A DNA stretch of 64,000 nt, from the NCBI RefSeq assembly GCF_002845985.1, contig NZ_PDFK01000001.1, positions 186,001-250,000 on the forward strand, written 5' to 3'. Source of the stretch: Lysinibacillus fusiformis (GTDB lineage Bacteria > Bacillota > Bacilli > Bacillales_A > Planococcaceae). This document shows positions 10,422 through 18,174 of this stretch, piece after piece (position 1 is the stretch's first letter; the number at the start of each line of letters is the position of its first letter). The notes beneath the pieces are model-generated. The model was given only the letters and a program-made list of their open reading frames with translations, was not told the origin of the DNA and did not search any database. The translations under genes and the position numbers were made by a program.

Positions 10422-13199
10422 CTATTTCCACAGCTCATAGCCGTTTTCCTTACGTGTGTAGGTATGCTCTGTAGACGCTTCTATGATGTGGCAATATGCC
10501 CAATGTGTTTTATTTAAATCCTTGTATTGCGGCGCGTCCGATGGAATATCGTTAAGTTCGATTTTGCGGTTTAACATGGTGTTTACAATTTTCACAACTT
10601 CCGCGCGGGTGATTGAACTTGCCGGTCTAAAGCTGCCGTCAGGATAGCCATTAATCCAACCCTTAGTATACGCGCTGTCAATATACTCTGCCGCCCAATG
10701 ATTGATTGGCACATCATTGAACGAAGTGTTTTCGCTTGTTAACAGGTTATCAAATCTTGAGGCTATGGCTGCAAATTCCGCTCTTGTGATTGTCTGTCTA
10801 GGTTTGAACGTGCCATCCCCATACCCTTTCAGTATACCTTGACTTGCAAGGTAATTGACCGACTGTTCATACCATGTGCCGCCACCGATATCGCTGAACT
10901 TTCCACTTACAGCCGTATTCTTATTTTCGTCTTTTATCAGTCTGAAAAATATTACTGCTGCTTCCGCTCTTGTGATTGAGCTTTCTGGCTTTACGCTGCC
11001 GTCAGGGTAGCCATTGATATACTTGATATGCTCACCGGTTTCAAGCTCAGGGATAGCGACTGTGTTCTTGTTATAGTAGAATACAACCTTGTTTTCACCT
11101 GATTTGATCGTTATCGTTTCCGTCCTTTTACTGCCTGCATCCAATTGATAACTCTCAATAGCCGGGGCGTTTATAGTTTCTGTGCTGCCAACTGTAATAC
11201 TTGAACTTTTACTATAAATAATTTCCCCGGTTTGCTTGTCTATGCCTTGAACTAGTAATGTTGCCGTAGGTGTACCACTGCCATCGCCACTGCCATTACC
11301 GCTACCGCTACCACTACCACTACCACCTTTACTTATCCATTTTGCGTATAACGTAATGTTGTCGGTAACAGTATCTATAGCAAAGTCCCATGCATTGGTT
11401 AGGGAATCTTCTTTATACCAACCGCTGAATGTATAGCCACTTTTGGTCGGTAACGTTGGCTCGGTTATAAGGCTACCTAGGGGTATATCCGTTTTTTCTG
11501 CCACTACAGAACCACCGTTGGAATTAAAGGTTACCGTATAAAGTGACTTTGTCAAATATTTAAATTCTACACCTGCAATACTGCTTACCGCTTCAGTAGC
11601 AGTACTCATATGATAACCTGCTGGGTAGATTACAAGGGATTCATCATTAAAAATACTGCCTCCGTTTCCCCAAAAACGCGCTACCCCCTTATTAGTAATT
11701 AAAGCAGGCTCCAAAATTAACAGATTGGCTAGTTTGATAGCTACAAGGCTTGCACCACCTGTTGTTTGGGCGTAAAAAACGCCTCCCGATATAGTGCCGA
11801 TTTTTGCAGGAGAAGTGCTGCTTGATGTAGTTGAATTGATTGCATAGAACCCACCAGTGAAAATGCCGCCTGAAATCAAGTTTACTGTGGTTTCGTTTAG
11901 AAAAGCTTCCCCAGATGCGCTAACGGTGGTAAATTTGCCCCCACTGATGAGCTTGATAATAGCATTTGGATTATTCGACGCATAGTTCCAAAGGGCAAGA
12001 GAATCTCCAGTGATTTCTGTGCCACTGCCGATTTCATTAATCGTGCCAACATTCAGAAGACCAATGTTCGTTGAAGTGATAACGGCATTGTTAATGGTAC
12101 CAATAGTACCGCCAATATCATTTTGGAGGCCAGATTGTCCACCTGAAAAAGTTCCTCCGCTTATCGTGTTAATATAAGCGCCGGCCTCGATCAGCAGAAC
12201 ACCTATCTCTCCGTCGAAAGTTCCGCCTGATATTTCATCGATACCTGACGGATAGTCCAATGCTACAATGTCAACTCCTCTTCCTTCTTTATTAGTAGTA
12301 AGTCCAGTATACGCACAAATAAATCTCCCACCGCTGATTTCCCCAATTTTTCCACCTCGAATCAGGCGAAGAGCGGAAATCTCATGTTCCGCAAAAAAAT
12401 CACCGTTGGAAATCTCACCAATTTGTGCCTTACCGTCCACCTGAACATTTGCCCACCTATCTGGAGCAGCAGCCAAATTTTTGAAAGTGCCACCCGAAAT
12501 TAGATTGACTTTTGTACCTTCGTCATACATATATAACGAGTGCATTTTACCAATGATAGTTCCGCCACTGATTTCCTCCAGTGTAGCACCATTCGTCATC
12601 GAAATGGCGATTGATCCGGAAGATTCCAAATGTCCGCCAGTTATTTTTCCGGACGCCTTCGGATCGTATAAATCCAGTACCATATTCCCAGTGCCAGTTG
12701 CTAAAAGCTTTGCTCCGTTGTTTACTACAATATTGCCATTTGCAACAGATATAAGTGTTCTCTGAGAACCCGTAAGCGTAAGTACTTCAGTATCCGAGCC
12801 TCCACCCAAAGTCAAATCAAAGCCATTCTGGACCCAAAAACTAGCATTAATACCCAATGTAATTTTGTAATTTCCTCCACTAGCTATTAGCGTAATATCT
12901 TTCATAATTGAAATTGTCGTTGACATCGTTATATCTTCTGTTACAGCAATCGTATCATTGTTCTGGGCTGCATTTATCGCTCCCTGCAGCGTGGCATAGG
13001 TTGCGCCATCCGCTCTAGGAGCAGTATCGTTGGAAACTGTACTGGGTGATACAAACAGGGTAACTTCGCTATCCGCATTTGCCGACAACATAAACTGTGG
13101 CATGAGTGAAAAAAACATTGTCAGAAATAACAGCAGTGAAACCATCCGTTTATTGCCTATTCCTTCTACAGCATCCGTTATTCTTTTAAAATAATTCAT
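10422..13199 (-). CDS. Large SLH-anchored surface protein with beta-helix-like repeats
   Basis: 925 residues; ATG at 13199 with TTGGAGG. Signal peptide to about residue 43 (VSLLLFLTMFFSLMPQFMLSANA). Residues about 45-560 carry many degenerate EISGGTF/LISGGKF units, as expected for a right-handed beta-helix. Then come an InlB-type B repeat (YTVTFNSNGGSV... GYTFSGWY... ITLYAKW), a Gly/Ser linker, a MucBP-like domain (LLVQGIDKQTGEIIYSK) and three SLH domains from about residue 720 (INGYPDGSVKPESSITRAEA, GYGDGTFKPRQTITRAEF, INGYPDGSFRPASSITRAEV). SLH domains bind pyruvylated secondary wall polymer. It looks G+C-richer than its neighbours and Clostridia-like in style, consistent with acquisition. 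The ligand is unknown. It is separated from a recombinase by a putative invertible segment. Confidence 0.9.
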   Translation of the reverse strand: MNYFKRITDAVEGIGNKRMVSLLLFLTMFFSLMPQFMLSANADSEVTLFVSPSTVSNDTAPRADGATYATLQGAINAAQNNDTIAVTEDITMSTTISIMKDITLIASGGNYKITLGINASFWVQNGFDLTLGGGSDTEVLTLTGSQRTLISVANGNIVVNNGAKLLATGTGNMVLDLYDPKASGKITGGHLESSGSIAISMTNGATLEEISGGTIIGKMHSLYMYDEGTKVNLISGGTFKNLAAAPDRWANVQVDGKAQIGEISNGDFFAEHEISALRLIRGGKIGEISGGRFICAYTGLTTNKEGRGVDIVALDYPSGIDEISGGTFDGEIGVLLIEAGAYINTISGGTFSGGQSGLQNDIGGTIGTINNAVITSTNIGLLNVGTINEIGSGTEITGDSLALWNYASNNPNAIIKLISGGKFTTVSASGEAFLNETTVNLISGGIFTGGFYAINSTTSSSTSPAKIGTISGGVFYAQTTGGASLVAIKLANLLILEPALITNKGVARFWGNGGSIFNDESLVIYPAGYHMSTATEAVSSIAGVEFKYLTKSLYTVTFNSNGGSVVAEKTDIPLGSLITEPTLPTKSGYTFSGWYKEDSLTNAWDFAIDTVTDNITLYAKWISKGGSGSGSGSGNGSGDGSGTPTATLLVQGIDKQTGEIIYSKSSSITVGSTETINAPAIESYQLDAGSKRTETITIKSGENKVVFYYNKNTVAIPELETGEHIKYINGYPDGSVKPESSITRAEAAVIFFRLIKDENKNTAVSGKFSDIGGGTWYEQSVNYLASQGILKGYGDGTFKPRQTITRAEFAAIASRFDNLLTSENTSFNDVPINHWAAEYIDSAYTKGWINGYPDGSFRPASSITRAEVVKIVNTMLNRKIELNDIPSDAPQYKDLNKTHWAYCHIIEASTEHTYTRKENGYELWK

Positions 13200-13366
13200 T
13201 TTTCATTACCTCCAATTTGTTACTAACTTCCTTCTGAACAACTTTAAATTTGGATTAGTATTACTTTTGTGATGTATTCTGTTAACAAAAAGATCGCATA
13301 AGTATGTGTTAATATGCTTCTCCCCCCAGCCGCACCAGTTCCTTTGCCTACATATCTTTTTATTTG

Positions 13367-13394
13367 AGTTGCGATAAATATAATTATCGCAACT
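13367..13394. repeat. Left recombination-like site (IRL) of a putative invertible segment
   Basis: 28 bp made of 11-bp arms AGTTGCGATAA and TTATCGCAACT around a 6-bp asymmetric spacer ATATAA. Flanking bases extend the arms to 14 bp. The arm-spacer-arm layout is that of a tyrosine-recombinase core site. Confidence 0.75.
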
Positions 13395-13520
13395 CAAAAA
13401 GCTTGCAAAACCCTTCTAAAAAGGAGCTTTGCAAGCTTTGAAATTTTTTTGTCGATTTGTTCAAATAATGAAATAATTGTAGGGTTTACTATGCCCATTA
13501 TAGTTTATTATAAAACTAGT
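13395..13520. promoter_or_regulatory. Putative invertible promoter/terminator cassette
   Basis: 126 bp between two inverted 28-bp sites. It contains a terminator hairpin next to the left site and, on the plus strand, a possible promoter near the right site: TTGTAG (13477-13482), 16-nt spacer, TATAGT (13499-13504). In the present orientation the promoter points to the recombinase and away from the SLH gene. Inversion would point it at the SLH gene and move the terminator behind it. Promoter strength and inversion are inferred, not shown. Confidence 0.55.
13398..13448. terminator. Terminator hairpin inside the putative invertible segment
   Basis: Perfect 12-bp stem AAAGCTTGCAAA/TTTGCAAGCTTT (13398-13409/13428-13439), with T-rich tails on both strands. 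As placed, it would stop minus-strand transcription before the SLH gene. Confidence 0.75.
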
Positions 13521-13548
13521 AGTTGCGATAATTATATTTATCGCAACT
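13521..13548. repeat. Right recombination-like site (IRR)
   Basis: Same 11-bp arms as the left site with spacer TTATAT, the exact reverse complement of ATATAA. The two 28-bp sites are therefore in inverted orientation, the arrangement that gives inversion of the DNA between them. Confidence 0.75.
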
Positions 13549-13551
13549 ATG

Positions 13552-13580
13552 TTGTAAATTGTAATACTTGCTGATATACT
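13552..13580 (+). promoter_or_regulatory. Recombinase promoter
   Basis: -35 TTGTAA (13552-13557), 17-nt spacer, -10 TATACT (13575-13580). It lies outside the inverted sites, so the recombinase can be expressed whichever way the segment faces. Confidence 0.6.
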
Positions 13581-13613
13581 CTTGTCAAAGTCAAAAAGGA
13601 GTATATTATTTTT

Positions 13614-14495
13614 ATGTTATTAAACAAGCTAAAGGGTGGTTTGCCTAAATTCATTAAACATTTAACATACAATGAATACGCAAAAAATAGTATCAGAAGC
13701 TATCAAAAAGATATTTTGAAATTGATTGATTTTTTAGAGGGAAAAGATGGGAAACTGCAAAAGGAATATTTAATAGAGTATAAAAAATCAATGGAAATAA
13801 GGCTGAAACCTTCAAGCGTCAACCGCAGCATTGCGGCGGTCAATAAATTTTTAAAATTTATGGAGATGGATGATTTCACCCTGAAGGCTCTGAGAATTCA
13901 AGAACAGACCACCGCTCAACATGAGCTTACCCAAAAGGAATTTGACAAGTTGATTGAAAGCGCCTTCACGAATAAAAAGACGAAAACTGCGATGATTATG
14001 CTAACGCTTGCCTACACAGGAATACGCATAGGGGAACTGCAGTTTATCACCGTTGAGGCTATCAAGAGCGGTAAGGTTCTTATTAACAATAAAGGAACTG
14101 TACGCACGATTGTCATACATAAGGATTTACAAGGTCATTTATCCTTATATTGCAAGGAAAAAAATGTGAAAAGCGGTATTGTTTTTACGGGCAGTAAAGG
14201 CAGCCCTATAAGCCGTTCCTATATTGCACGTGCAATGAAAGAAGTAGCAGAGCAATGCGGAGTTGATCCAGCAATGGTTTTCCCCCACAATCTGCGGCAC
14301 TACTTCGCCCGAAGCTTTTTAGACTGTGGCAATCCACTGTCGGATTTAGCGGATATTTTAGGACATAAAAGCATTGACACCACAAGACGTTATTTGAAAA
14401 CCAGTGCCGAAACGAAACAAAAGCAGTTGGCAAAGCTGAAAATCATCTCGAACTGGCAAAAAAATTACGGGTTTCCTCAGAAAAAAATAATGTGA
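13614..14495 (+). CDS. Tyrosine recombinase/integrase
   Basis: 293 residues. N-terminal SAM-like core-binding domain (SIRSYQKDILKLIDFLEG...SSVNRSIAAVNKFLKFM), then a complete catalytic domain: Arg in TGIRIGEL, a Lys in the NNKGTVR beta-hairpin, HNLRHYFAR (HxxR), LGHKS and the nucleophile Tyr in RRYLK. Size and layout fit the XerC/D-FimB-RecV class that performs site-specific inversion or integration. Candidate substrates are the two inverted 28-bp sites directly upstream. No excisionase or phage genes accompany it, which argues against a prophage integrase. Confidence 0.9.
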   Translation: MLLNKLKGGLPKFIKHLTYNEYAKNSIRSYQKDILKLIDFLEGKDGKLQKEYLIEYKKSMEIRLKPSSVNRSIAAVNKFLKFMEMDDFTLKALRIQEQTTAQHELTQKEFDKLIESAFTNKKTKTAMIMLTLAYTGIRIGELQFITVEAIKSGKVLINNKGTVRTIVIHKDLQGHLSLYCKEKNVKSGIVFTGSKGSPISRSYIARAMKEVAEQCGVDPAMVFPHNLRHYFARSFLDCGNPLSDLADILGHKSIDTTRRYLKTSAETKQKQLAKLKIISNWQKNYGFPQKKIM

Positions 14496-14527
14496 CAACT
14501 ATGTAAAACTAAATATGAAACGTAATT

Positions 14528-14557
14528 AGCGCAATTTGAAAGGATTGGGCTTTTTTG
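14528..14557 (+). terminator. Probable terminator after the recombinase
   Basis: Stem AGC-G-CAAT / ATTG-G-GCT with one internal mismatch, followed by T6, 33 nt downstream of the recombinase stop. Confidence 0.5.
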
Positions 14558-14576
14558 CATAAAAATGTGGGTGTGG

Positions 14577-14950
14577 TGCTCCCAGTCAAGTAGACAGTGA
14601 AAATAAAAAATTCTTTATGAGTGTTGATCCTTAAATTCTATTAAATTTTCTTGGTAGCATTCATTGTTGTAAAACGAAATATTTGTCTCAATGTTATTTC
14701 TTTAGAGTAGGTTTCTATTGGTTTAATTGCTCAGACCCCTTCTTCAAAATAAAGATCATTATTTTGCCAATCTTTTTTGTATCTTGGTGTACATCTAAAT
14801 TTTTTGCTACTTCATTTAATGTGTAATGCTCCTCCTGCTAGAATGATATAATGGCTAACTGTTTCTTCAGTGAAAGAATATTTTGTCATAAAAAAATCCC
14901 CATTAGATAAACAGATTTTATTTTTTAATCTGTCTACCTAATAGGGAACC
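14577..14950 (-). mobile_element. Second internally deleted IS3-type remnant
   Basis: Imperfect terminal repeats share the GTAGACAG block: CTCCCAGTCAAGTAGACAG at the left and, reading the minus strand from the right, GGTTCCCTATTAGGTAGACAG. The interior encodes on the minus strand an OrfA-like start at 14889 (MTKYSFTEETVSHYIILAGG), then continues in another frame (LNEVAKNLDVHQDTKKIGK). OrfB is missing. Together with the remnant at 9836-10213 it brackets the SLH/recombinase island. Confidence 0.6.
14780..14889 (-). pseudogene. IS3-type OrfA fragment, frameshifted
   Basis: Reads MTKYSFTEETVSHY, hits a stop after about 25 codons, and resumes in a different frame with AKNLDVH. Transposase helix-turn-helix remnant without a catalytic partner. 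Confidence 0.55.
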
Positions 14951-14996
14951 TATCACAATTGGAAATGCCATTTTTCTTTGGGTAAATATATTTTTA

Positions 14997-16550
14997 TTAG
15001 GATTGTTCTACAGTTTCTTTTGTTTCTACTGCTTCAACAGGTGCTTGCTTTTTTTCTAAACCTAGGGCAATTTGCTCTAATTCTGGACGCAAAGTGTGCT
15101 TACCAGCATAGCTTTCGATCAGTTCCTTCACATCGATACCAGAAGTTTCTTTTAATGTTTCTTGTAGTGTAGACATTAAATTAGTTGCATAAGACGTAAC
15201 CTTATTTGCTCCACTGCCTTCGCCACCACCAGTATCGACCACTGTAATTTTATCGATATTACCAAGAGGACTCGCAAGCTCTTTTGCATATTCTGGCATC
15301 ATACGCACTACCATATCCAGCACAGCTGCTTGACCATAGTATTCAAAGGCTTCGGCAATTTTACGTTTAGCCTCAGCTTCTGCAAGACCTCGTAGGCGAA
15401 TAATATCTGCTTCTGTCTCACCTTGCGCTCTTTCGGCATCTGCTTTGGCAAGACCATCCAAACGAATTTTCTCCGCCTCTGCTTTCGCTAACGATTCAAT
15501 ACGATATTTTTCCGCATCTGCCTGCGCTAGCTCTCGCATTTTTTCGGCAGCGGCATTTTGTTCCACTGCATAACGATCCGCATCAGCCTTTTTCTTCACT
15601 TCAGAGTCATATTGCTTCTCACGACGTAAAATCTCTTTTTCTTCTAATTCAATTTGCTTTTGACGCTCAATAATGCGAATTTGCATTTCTTGCTCAGTCA
15701 CTTCCTGCTTAGCACGAGCTGTTTCAAGCTCATAGGCTTGGTCAGCACGGGCTTTTGCAATATCCTGCTCACGACGGAACTCAGCTACCTTTAATTGATT
15801 TTCCTTTTCCGCTTCCGCAATTTCTGTCGCACGTTCTAGCTCTGCCTTTTGTGCTTCCTTAGAGGCTTCTGCACGTTTGATACGCGTTTCTTTCTCTGCA
15901 TCTGCCGTCGCAATATCTGCATCTCGTTTTACCTGTGCAATTCTTGGTTTACCAAGTGAATCTAAGTAGCCATTTTTATCTCGTACATCTTTGATCGTGA
16001 AGGATACGATCACAAGACCCATCTTAGCTAAATCCTGAGAAGCAACACGTTGAACTTCCTGTGAGAATTTATCACGGTTTTTGTAAATCTCCTCCACCGT
16101 CATGGAGCCTAAAATCGAACGTAAATGGCCTTCTAAAACTTCGCGTGCTTCCGCTTCACGCTCCGTTTTTTGCTTTCCTAAAAACTGCTCTGCTGCTGTT
16201 GCAATTTCAGAAATAGAGCCGCCAATTTTAATAATGGCTGTACCATCAGCCATAACAGGTACACCTTGTTCTGTATAAACTTCAGGCGTTGTTACCTCTA
16301 ATTTACTAGATAGTAAACTTAATGGCTGTGCTTGCTGGAAAATAGGGAATACAAATGTACCGCCCCCACGAATTATTTTAATGCGATTCCCCGACTCATC
16401 TTTATGTACATTTTTTGAGCCGAGATAGCTACCTGTCACAATCAGTGCTTCATCAGGACCCGCCGTACGATACTTTGTCACATATAAGCCGACTAGGGCG
16501 ATTAATACAAATGCTACAATTCCTAAAACAATTAAAATATCGGTTGACAT
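14997..16550 (-). CDS. floT: Flotillin-like protein FloT (YuaG)
   Basis: 517 residues. A membrane hairpin at the N-terminus (ILIVLGIVAFVLIALVGLYV) leads into the SPFH/PHB domain (EALIVTGSYLG...SILGSMTVEEIYKNRDKF...LVIVSFTIKDV). Residues about 215-400 form a long Glu/Ala/Arg-rich coiled coil (KRAEASKEAQKAELERATE and similar), followed by a conserved tail (QAAVLDMVVRMMPEYAKELASPLGNIDKITVVD). Flotillins scaffold ordered membrane microdomains. The gene starts 15 nt after the NfeD gene, the yuaF-yuaG arrangement of B. subtilis. Confidence 0.95.
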   Translation of the reverse strand: MSTDILIVLGIVAFVLIALVGLYVTKYRTAGPDEALIVTGSYLGSKNVHKDESGNRIKIIRGGGTFVFPIFQQAQPLSLLSSKLEVTTPEVYTEQGVPVMADGTAIIKIGGSISEIATAAEQFLGKQKTEREAEAREVLEGHLRSILGSMTVEEIYKNRDKFSQEVQRVASQDLAKMGLVIVSFTIKDVRDKNGYLDSLGKPRIAQVKRDADIATADAEKETRIKRAEASKEAQKAELERATEIAEAEKENQLKVAEFRREQDIAKARADQAYELETARAKQEVTEQEMQIRIIERQKQIELEEKEILRREKQYDSEVKKKADADRYAVEQNAAAEKMRELAQADAEKYRIESLAKAEAEKIRLDGLAKADAERAQGETEADIIRLRGLAEAEAKRKIAEAFEYYGQAAVLDMVVRMMPEYAKELASPLGNIDKITVVDTGGGEGSGANKVTSYATNLMSTLQETLKETSGIDVKELIESYAGKHTLRPELEQIALGLEKKQAPVEAVETKETVEQS

Positions 16551-16565
16551 AGATAGATCTCTCCT

Positions 16566-17096
16566 TTATACAAATTTTTTCTCATACGTTCTGACAAAAA
16601 GTGTACCATCCTTCACATCTACAACAAGCACGGTCTCATCATAGTCAATGGCTTCATTATCATAGCCTGTTGCCCGTTTCGAAATCATACCACTTGTCGT
16701 TTCGATAACAACCTCACCAAAACCATTTACAGGAATTGGTACAATGACTTTTCCCAATTGCCCCCCTAGTGATTCCTCCGTATAAGCCAATGAAACATCA
16801 GCTGATCGCAGCGGAACAAGGACGAATAAATAAAACAAAGTACTTAAAATAACGCCGATGATACATGCAGCAATAATGTTCCAAACGCTAGAGAACCAGG
16901 CTAGTTTTTCTAAAATAAATCCTGCTGCTGACATCAACGTAATGAAAGATAGAATGACACTCGGATTAAAAATGGGCAGTCCTTCACCAATACCTTCGAC
17001 AGCATCACCAAAAAACATAACGAGTATTGTGGCAAGACCAGCAAAAATCAAAACAACCAAAAAGATCTGTTCGAGTGAATAGCCAAATAGCGTCAA
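16566..17096 (-). CDS. yuaF: NfeD-family membrane protein (YuaF-like)
   Basis: 176 residues from the TTG at 17096, preceded by AAAGGGGTGAG; upstream ATGs at about 17115-17117 would lie at the predicted transcription start and lack a site. Three or four membrane helices (LEQIFLVVLIFAGLATILVMF, NIIAACIIGVILSTLFYLFV) are followed by a C-terminal OB-fold domain (GKVIVPIPVNGFGEVVIET...VLVVDVKDGTLFVRTY) typical of NfeD. It acts with the flotillin encoded next to it. Confidence 0.85.
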   Translation of the reverse strand: MTLFGYSLEQIFLVVLIFAGLATILVMFFGDAVEGIGEGLPIFNPSVILSFITLMSAAGFILEKLAWFSSVWNIIAACIIGVILSTLFYLFVLVPLRSADVSLAYTEESLGGQLGKVIVPIPVNGFGEVVIETTSGMISKRATGYDNEAIDYDETVLVVDVKDGTLFVRTYEKKFV

Positions 17097-17128
17097 GTTG
17101 CTCACCCCTTTCATCATATTACCTACTA

Positions 17129-17155
17129 TACGGATATACCCCTGGAAAAGTTTCG
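17129..17155 (-). promoter_or_regulatory. Sigma-W-like promoter of the nfeD-floT operon
   Basis: On the minus strand CGAAAC (17155-17150), 17-nt spacer, CGTA (17132-17129), close to the ECF sigma-W pattern TGAAAC-N16/17-CGTA. B. subtilis yuaFGI is a known sigma-W operon. Transcription would start near 17120, supporting the TTG start at 17096. Confidence 0.65.
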
Positions 17156-17304
17156 AAATTTTTCGCATTTTTCAAACAAAAATGGAGCAAGCCACCAGTT
17201 TCTTTAAATTTAGGGCAGTAAAAAGAATCGCCTGCATGGACAATTTTTTAAGAGCTCTTAAAGTTGTCCAAAATACTATCTTAGCTAATAAAGGAGAACT
17301 AACA

Positions 17305-17532
17305 ATGTCACAATATACAGAATTACTCAGTAAAATAAAAGAGCTTGAGGAGGCTTTAAAAACAAAGCAAGCTATTGTCCCTGCTCGAAAAGCCTCAAAC
17401 ATGCATAATGCTGCGTGGGAGTGGTTAAGAAATAAAGGTATTACAGATGGCACTCATCCTCAAAATTTCTTAACACGTGAGCAATTTGCGACAATGCTAA
17501 AAAGATATCATGATTCTTTCAATAAAAATTAA
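17305..17532 (+). CDS. Small protein: coiled coil plus SLH-like motif
   Basis: 75 residues; ATG at 17305 with AAAGGAG. The N-terminal 25 residues are a short coiled coil (YTELLSKIKELEEALKTKQ). The C-terminal 40 (AAWEWLRNKGITDGTHPQNFLTREQFATMLKRY) match the general SLH pattern of GIxDGTxP...TREQ...ML.R. There is no signal peptide, so surface anchoring is doubtful. Similar modules occur in phage-associated and cell-wall hydrolase proteins of Bacilli. Function unknown. Confidence 0.7.
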   Translation: MSQYTELLSKIKELEEALKTKQAIVPARKASNMHNAAWEWLRNKGITDGTHPQNFLTREQFATMLKRYHDSFNKN

Positions 17533-17641
17533 TATTTCCTACCCCATACATAATTTTCGCTTCAATATATCATAATTTCATTTCTCTCTAACTGAACCAT
17601 GTTACAATAGAAAAGAATTTTGGCAACTAAGGAGATATGGC

Positions 17642-18013
17642 ATGAAACTTTCAACGATCTTAAATTTTTTAATTCTAGTATTTTTCACATTATTATTCGT
17701 GAATGATTTTTTCCCTGACACAACGATTGCAGCAGTCTTAACTAAAAAAATCATTCTTCTTCTATTAGTCGTGTTAGTTATCATACAGCTAGCTATCGAT
17801 AAAGGTAGATATAAAAAATTGTCCAAAAAAGCCTATATTGGTTTGACGCTGTATACAGTTGGTTTATGGATTGTTTTAACATTGCTTGGTGGCCAGTCGC
17901 AAATCGGTTTATCGTTTACTAGCCCTCTTTTCTATATCATTGTCGTATTGCTTGTACTTGATTTACTGCGTATTTCACGCCAAACCAAACGCGATCAAAA
18001 TGAGGAAAAGTAA
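17642..18013 (+). CDS. Small integral membrane protein, unknown
   Basis: 123 residues; ATG at 17642 after AAGGAGATATGGC. Four hydrophobic segments are visible (TILNFLILVFFTLLFVNDFF, IILLLLVVLVIIQLAI, AYIGLTLYTVGLWIVLTLL, LFYIIVVLLVLDLL), with a basic/acidic cytoplasmic tail (RISRQTKRDQNEEK). No recognised motif. It is a single-gene unit followed by short repeats. Confidence 0.75.
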   Translation: MKLSTILNFLILVFFTLLFVNDFFPDTTIAAVLTKKIILLLLVVLVIIQLAIDKGRYKKLSKKAYIGLTLYTVGLWIVLTLLGGQSQIGLSFTSPLFYIIVVLLVLDLLRISRQTKRDQNEEK

Positions 18014-18026
18014 AGCAAGAGTGGTG

Positions 18027-18120
18027 CTATCCGTCACTTCTATGGCTTAATCCATCATTTTCTCATTTCTATCCTTCATATCAAAGGTTCTATCCGTCAC
18101 TTTGGCGTTTCTATCCGTCT
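18027..18120. repeat. Short CTATCCGTC repeats
   Basis: Three exact CTATCCGTC units (two as CTATCCGTCAC) and one degenerate CTATCCTTCAT in 95 bp of intergenic DNA, at uneven spacing. There is no coding sense on either strand that I can see. Confidence 0.6.
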
Positions 18121-18128
18121 ACAACATA

Positions 18129-18174
18129 AAAAGCATGTCTATCGACTGGCACTCCAATCGGTAGACATGCTTTC
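18129..18174. terminator. Terminator between convergent genes
   Basis: Long stem AAAGCATGTCTATCGA / TCGGTAGACATGCTTT with one mismatch and a 12-nt loop. It ends directly at the stop codon of the minus-strand gene and can serve both directions. Confidence 0.8.

Noticed and set aside
13200..13366. Possible cyclic-di-GMP or cobalamin riboswitch before the SLH gene
   Set aside because: A short GGCAAA-like stretch is present but the remaining conserved elements of those classes are not.
13206..13397. 63-codon minus-strand ORF in the SLH upstream region
   Set aside because: It runs through a recombination-like palindrome, has no ribosome-binding site and unlikely composition; better explained as leader sequence.
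13521..13548. Interpreting the GCGATAA palindromes as ordinary repressor operators
   Set aside because: Not excluded, but two identical 28-bp sites with inverted asymmetric spacers next to a recombinase fit recombination sites better.
13614..14495. Prophage integrase with attachment sites
   Set aside because: No phage structural, lysis or repressor genes and no tRNA or att-like direct repeats nearby.
18020..18125. CRISPR-like array
   Set aside because: CTATCCGTC units are too short and unevenly spaced; no spacers of constant length and no cas genes.
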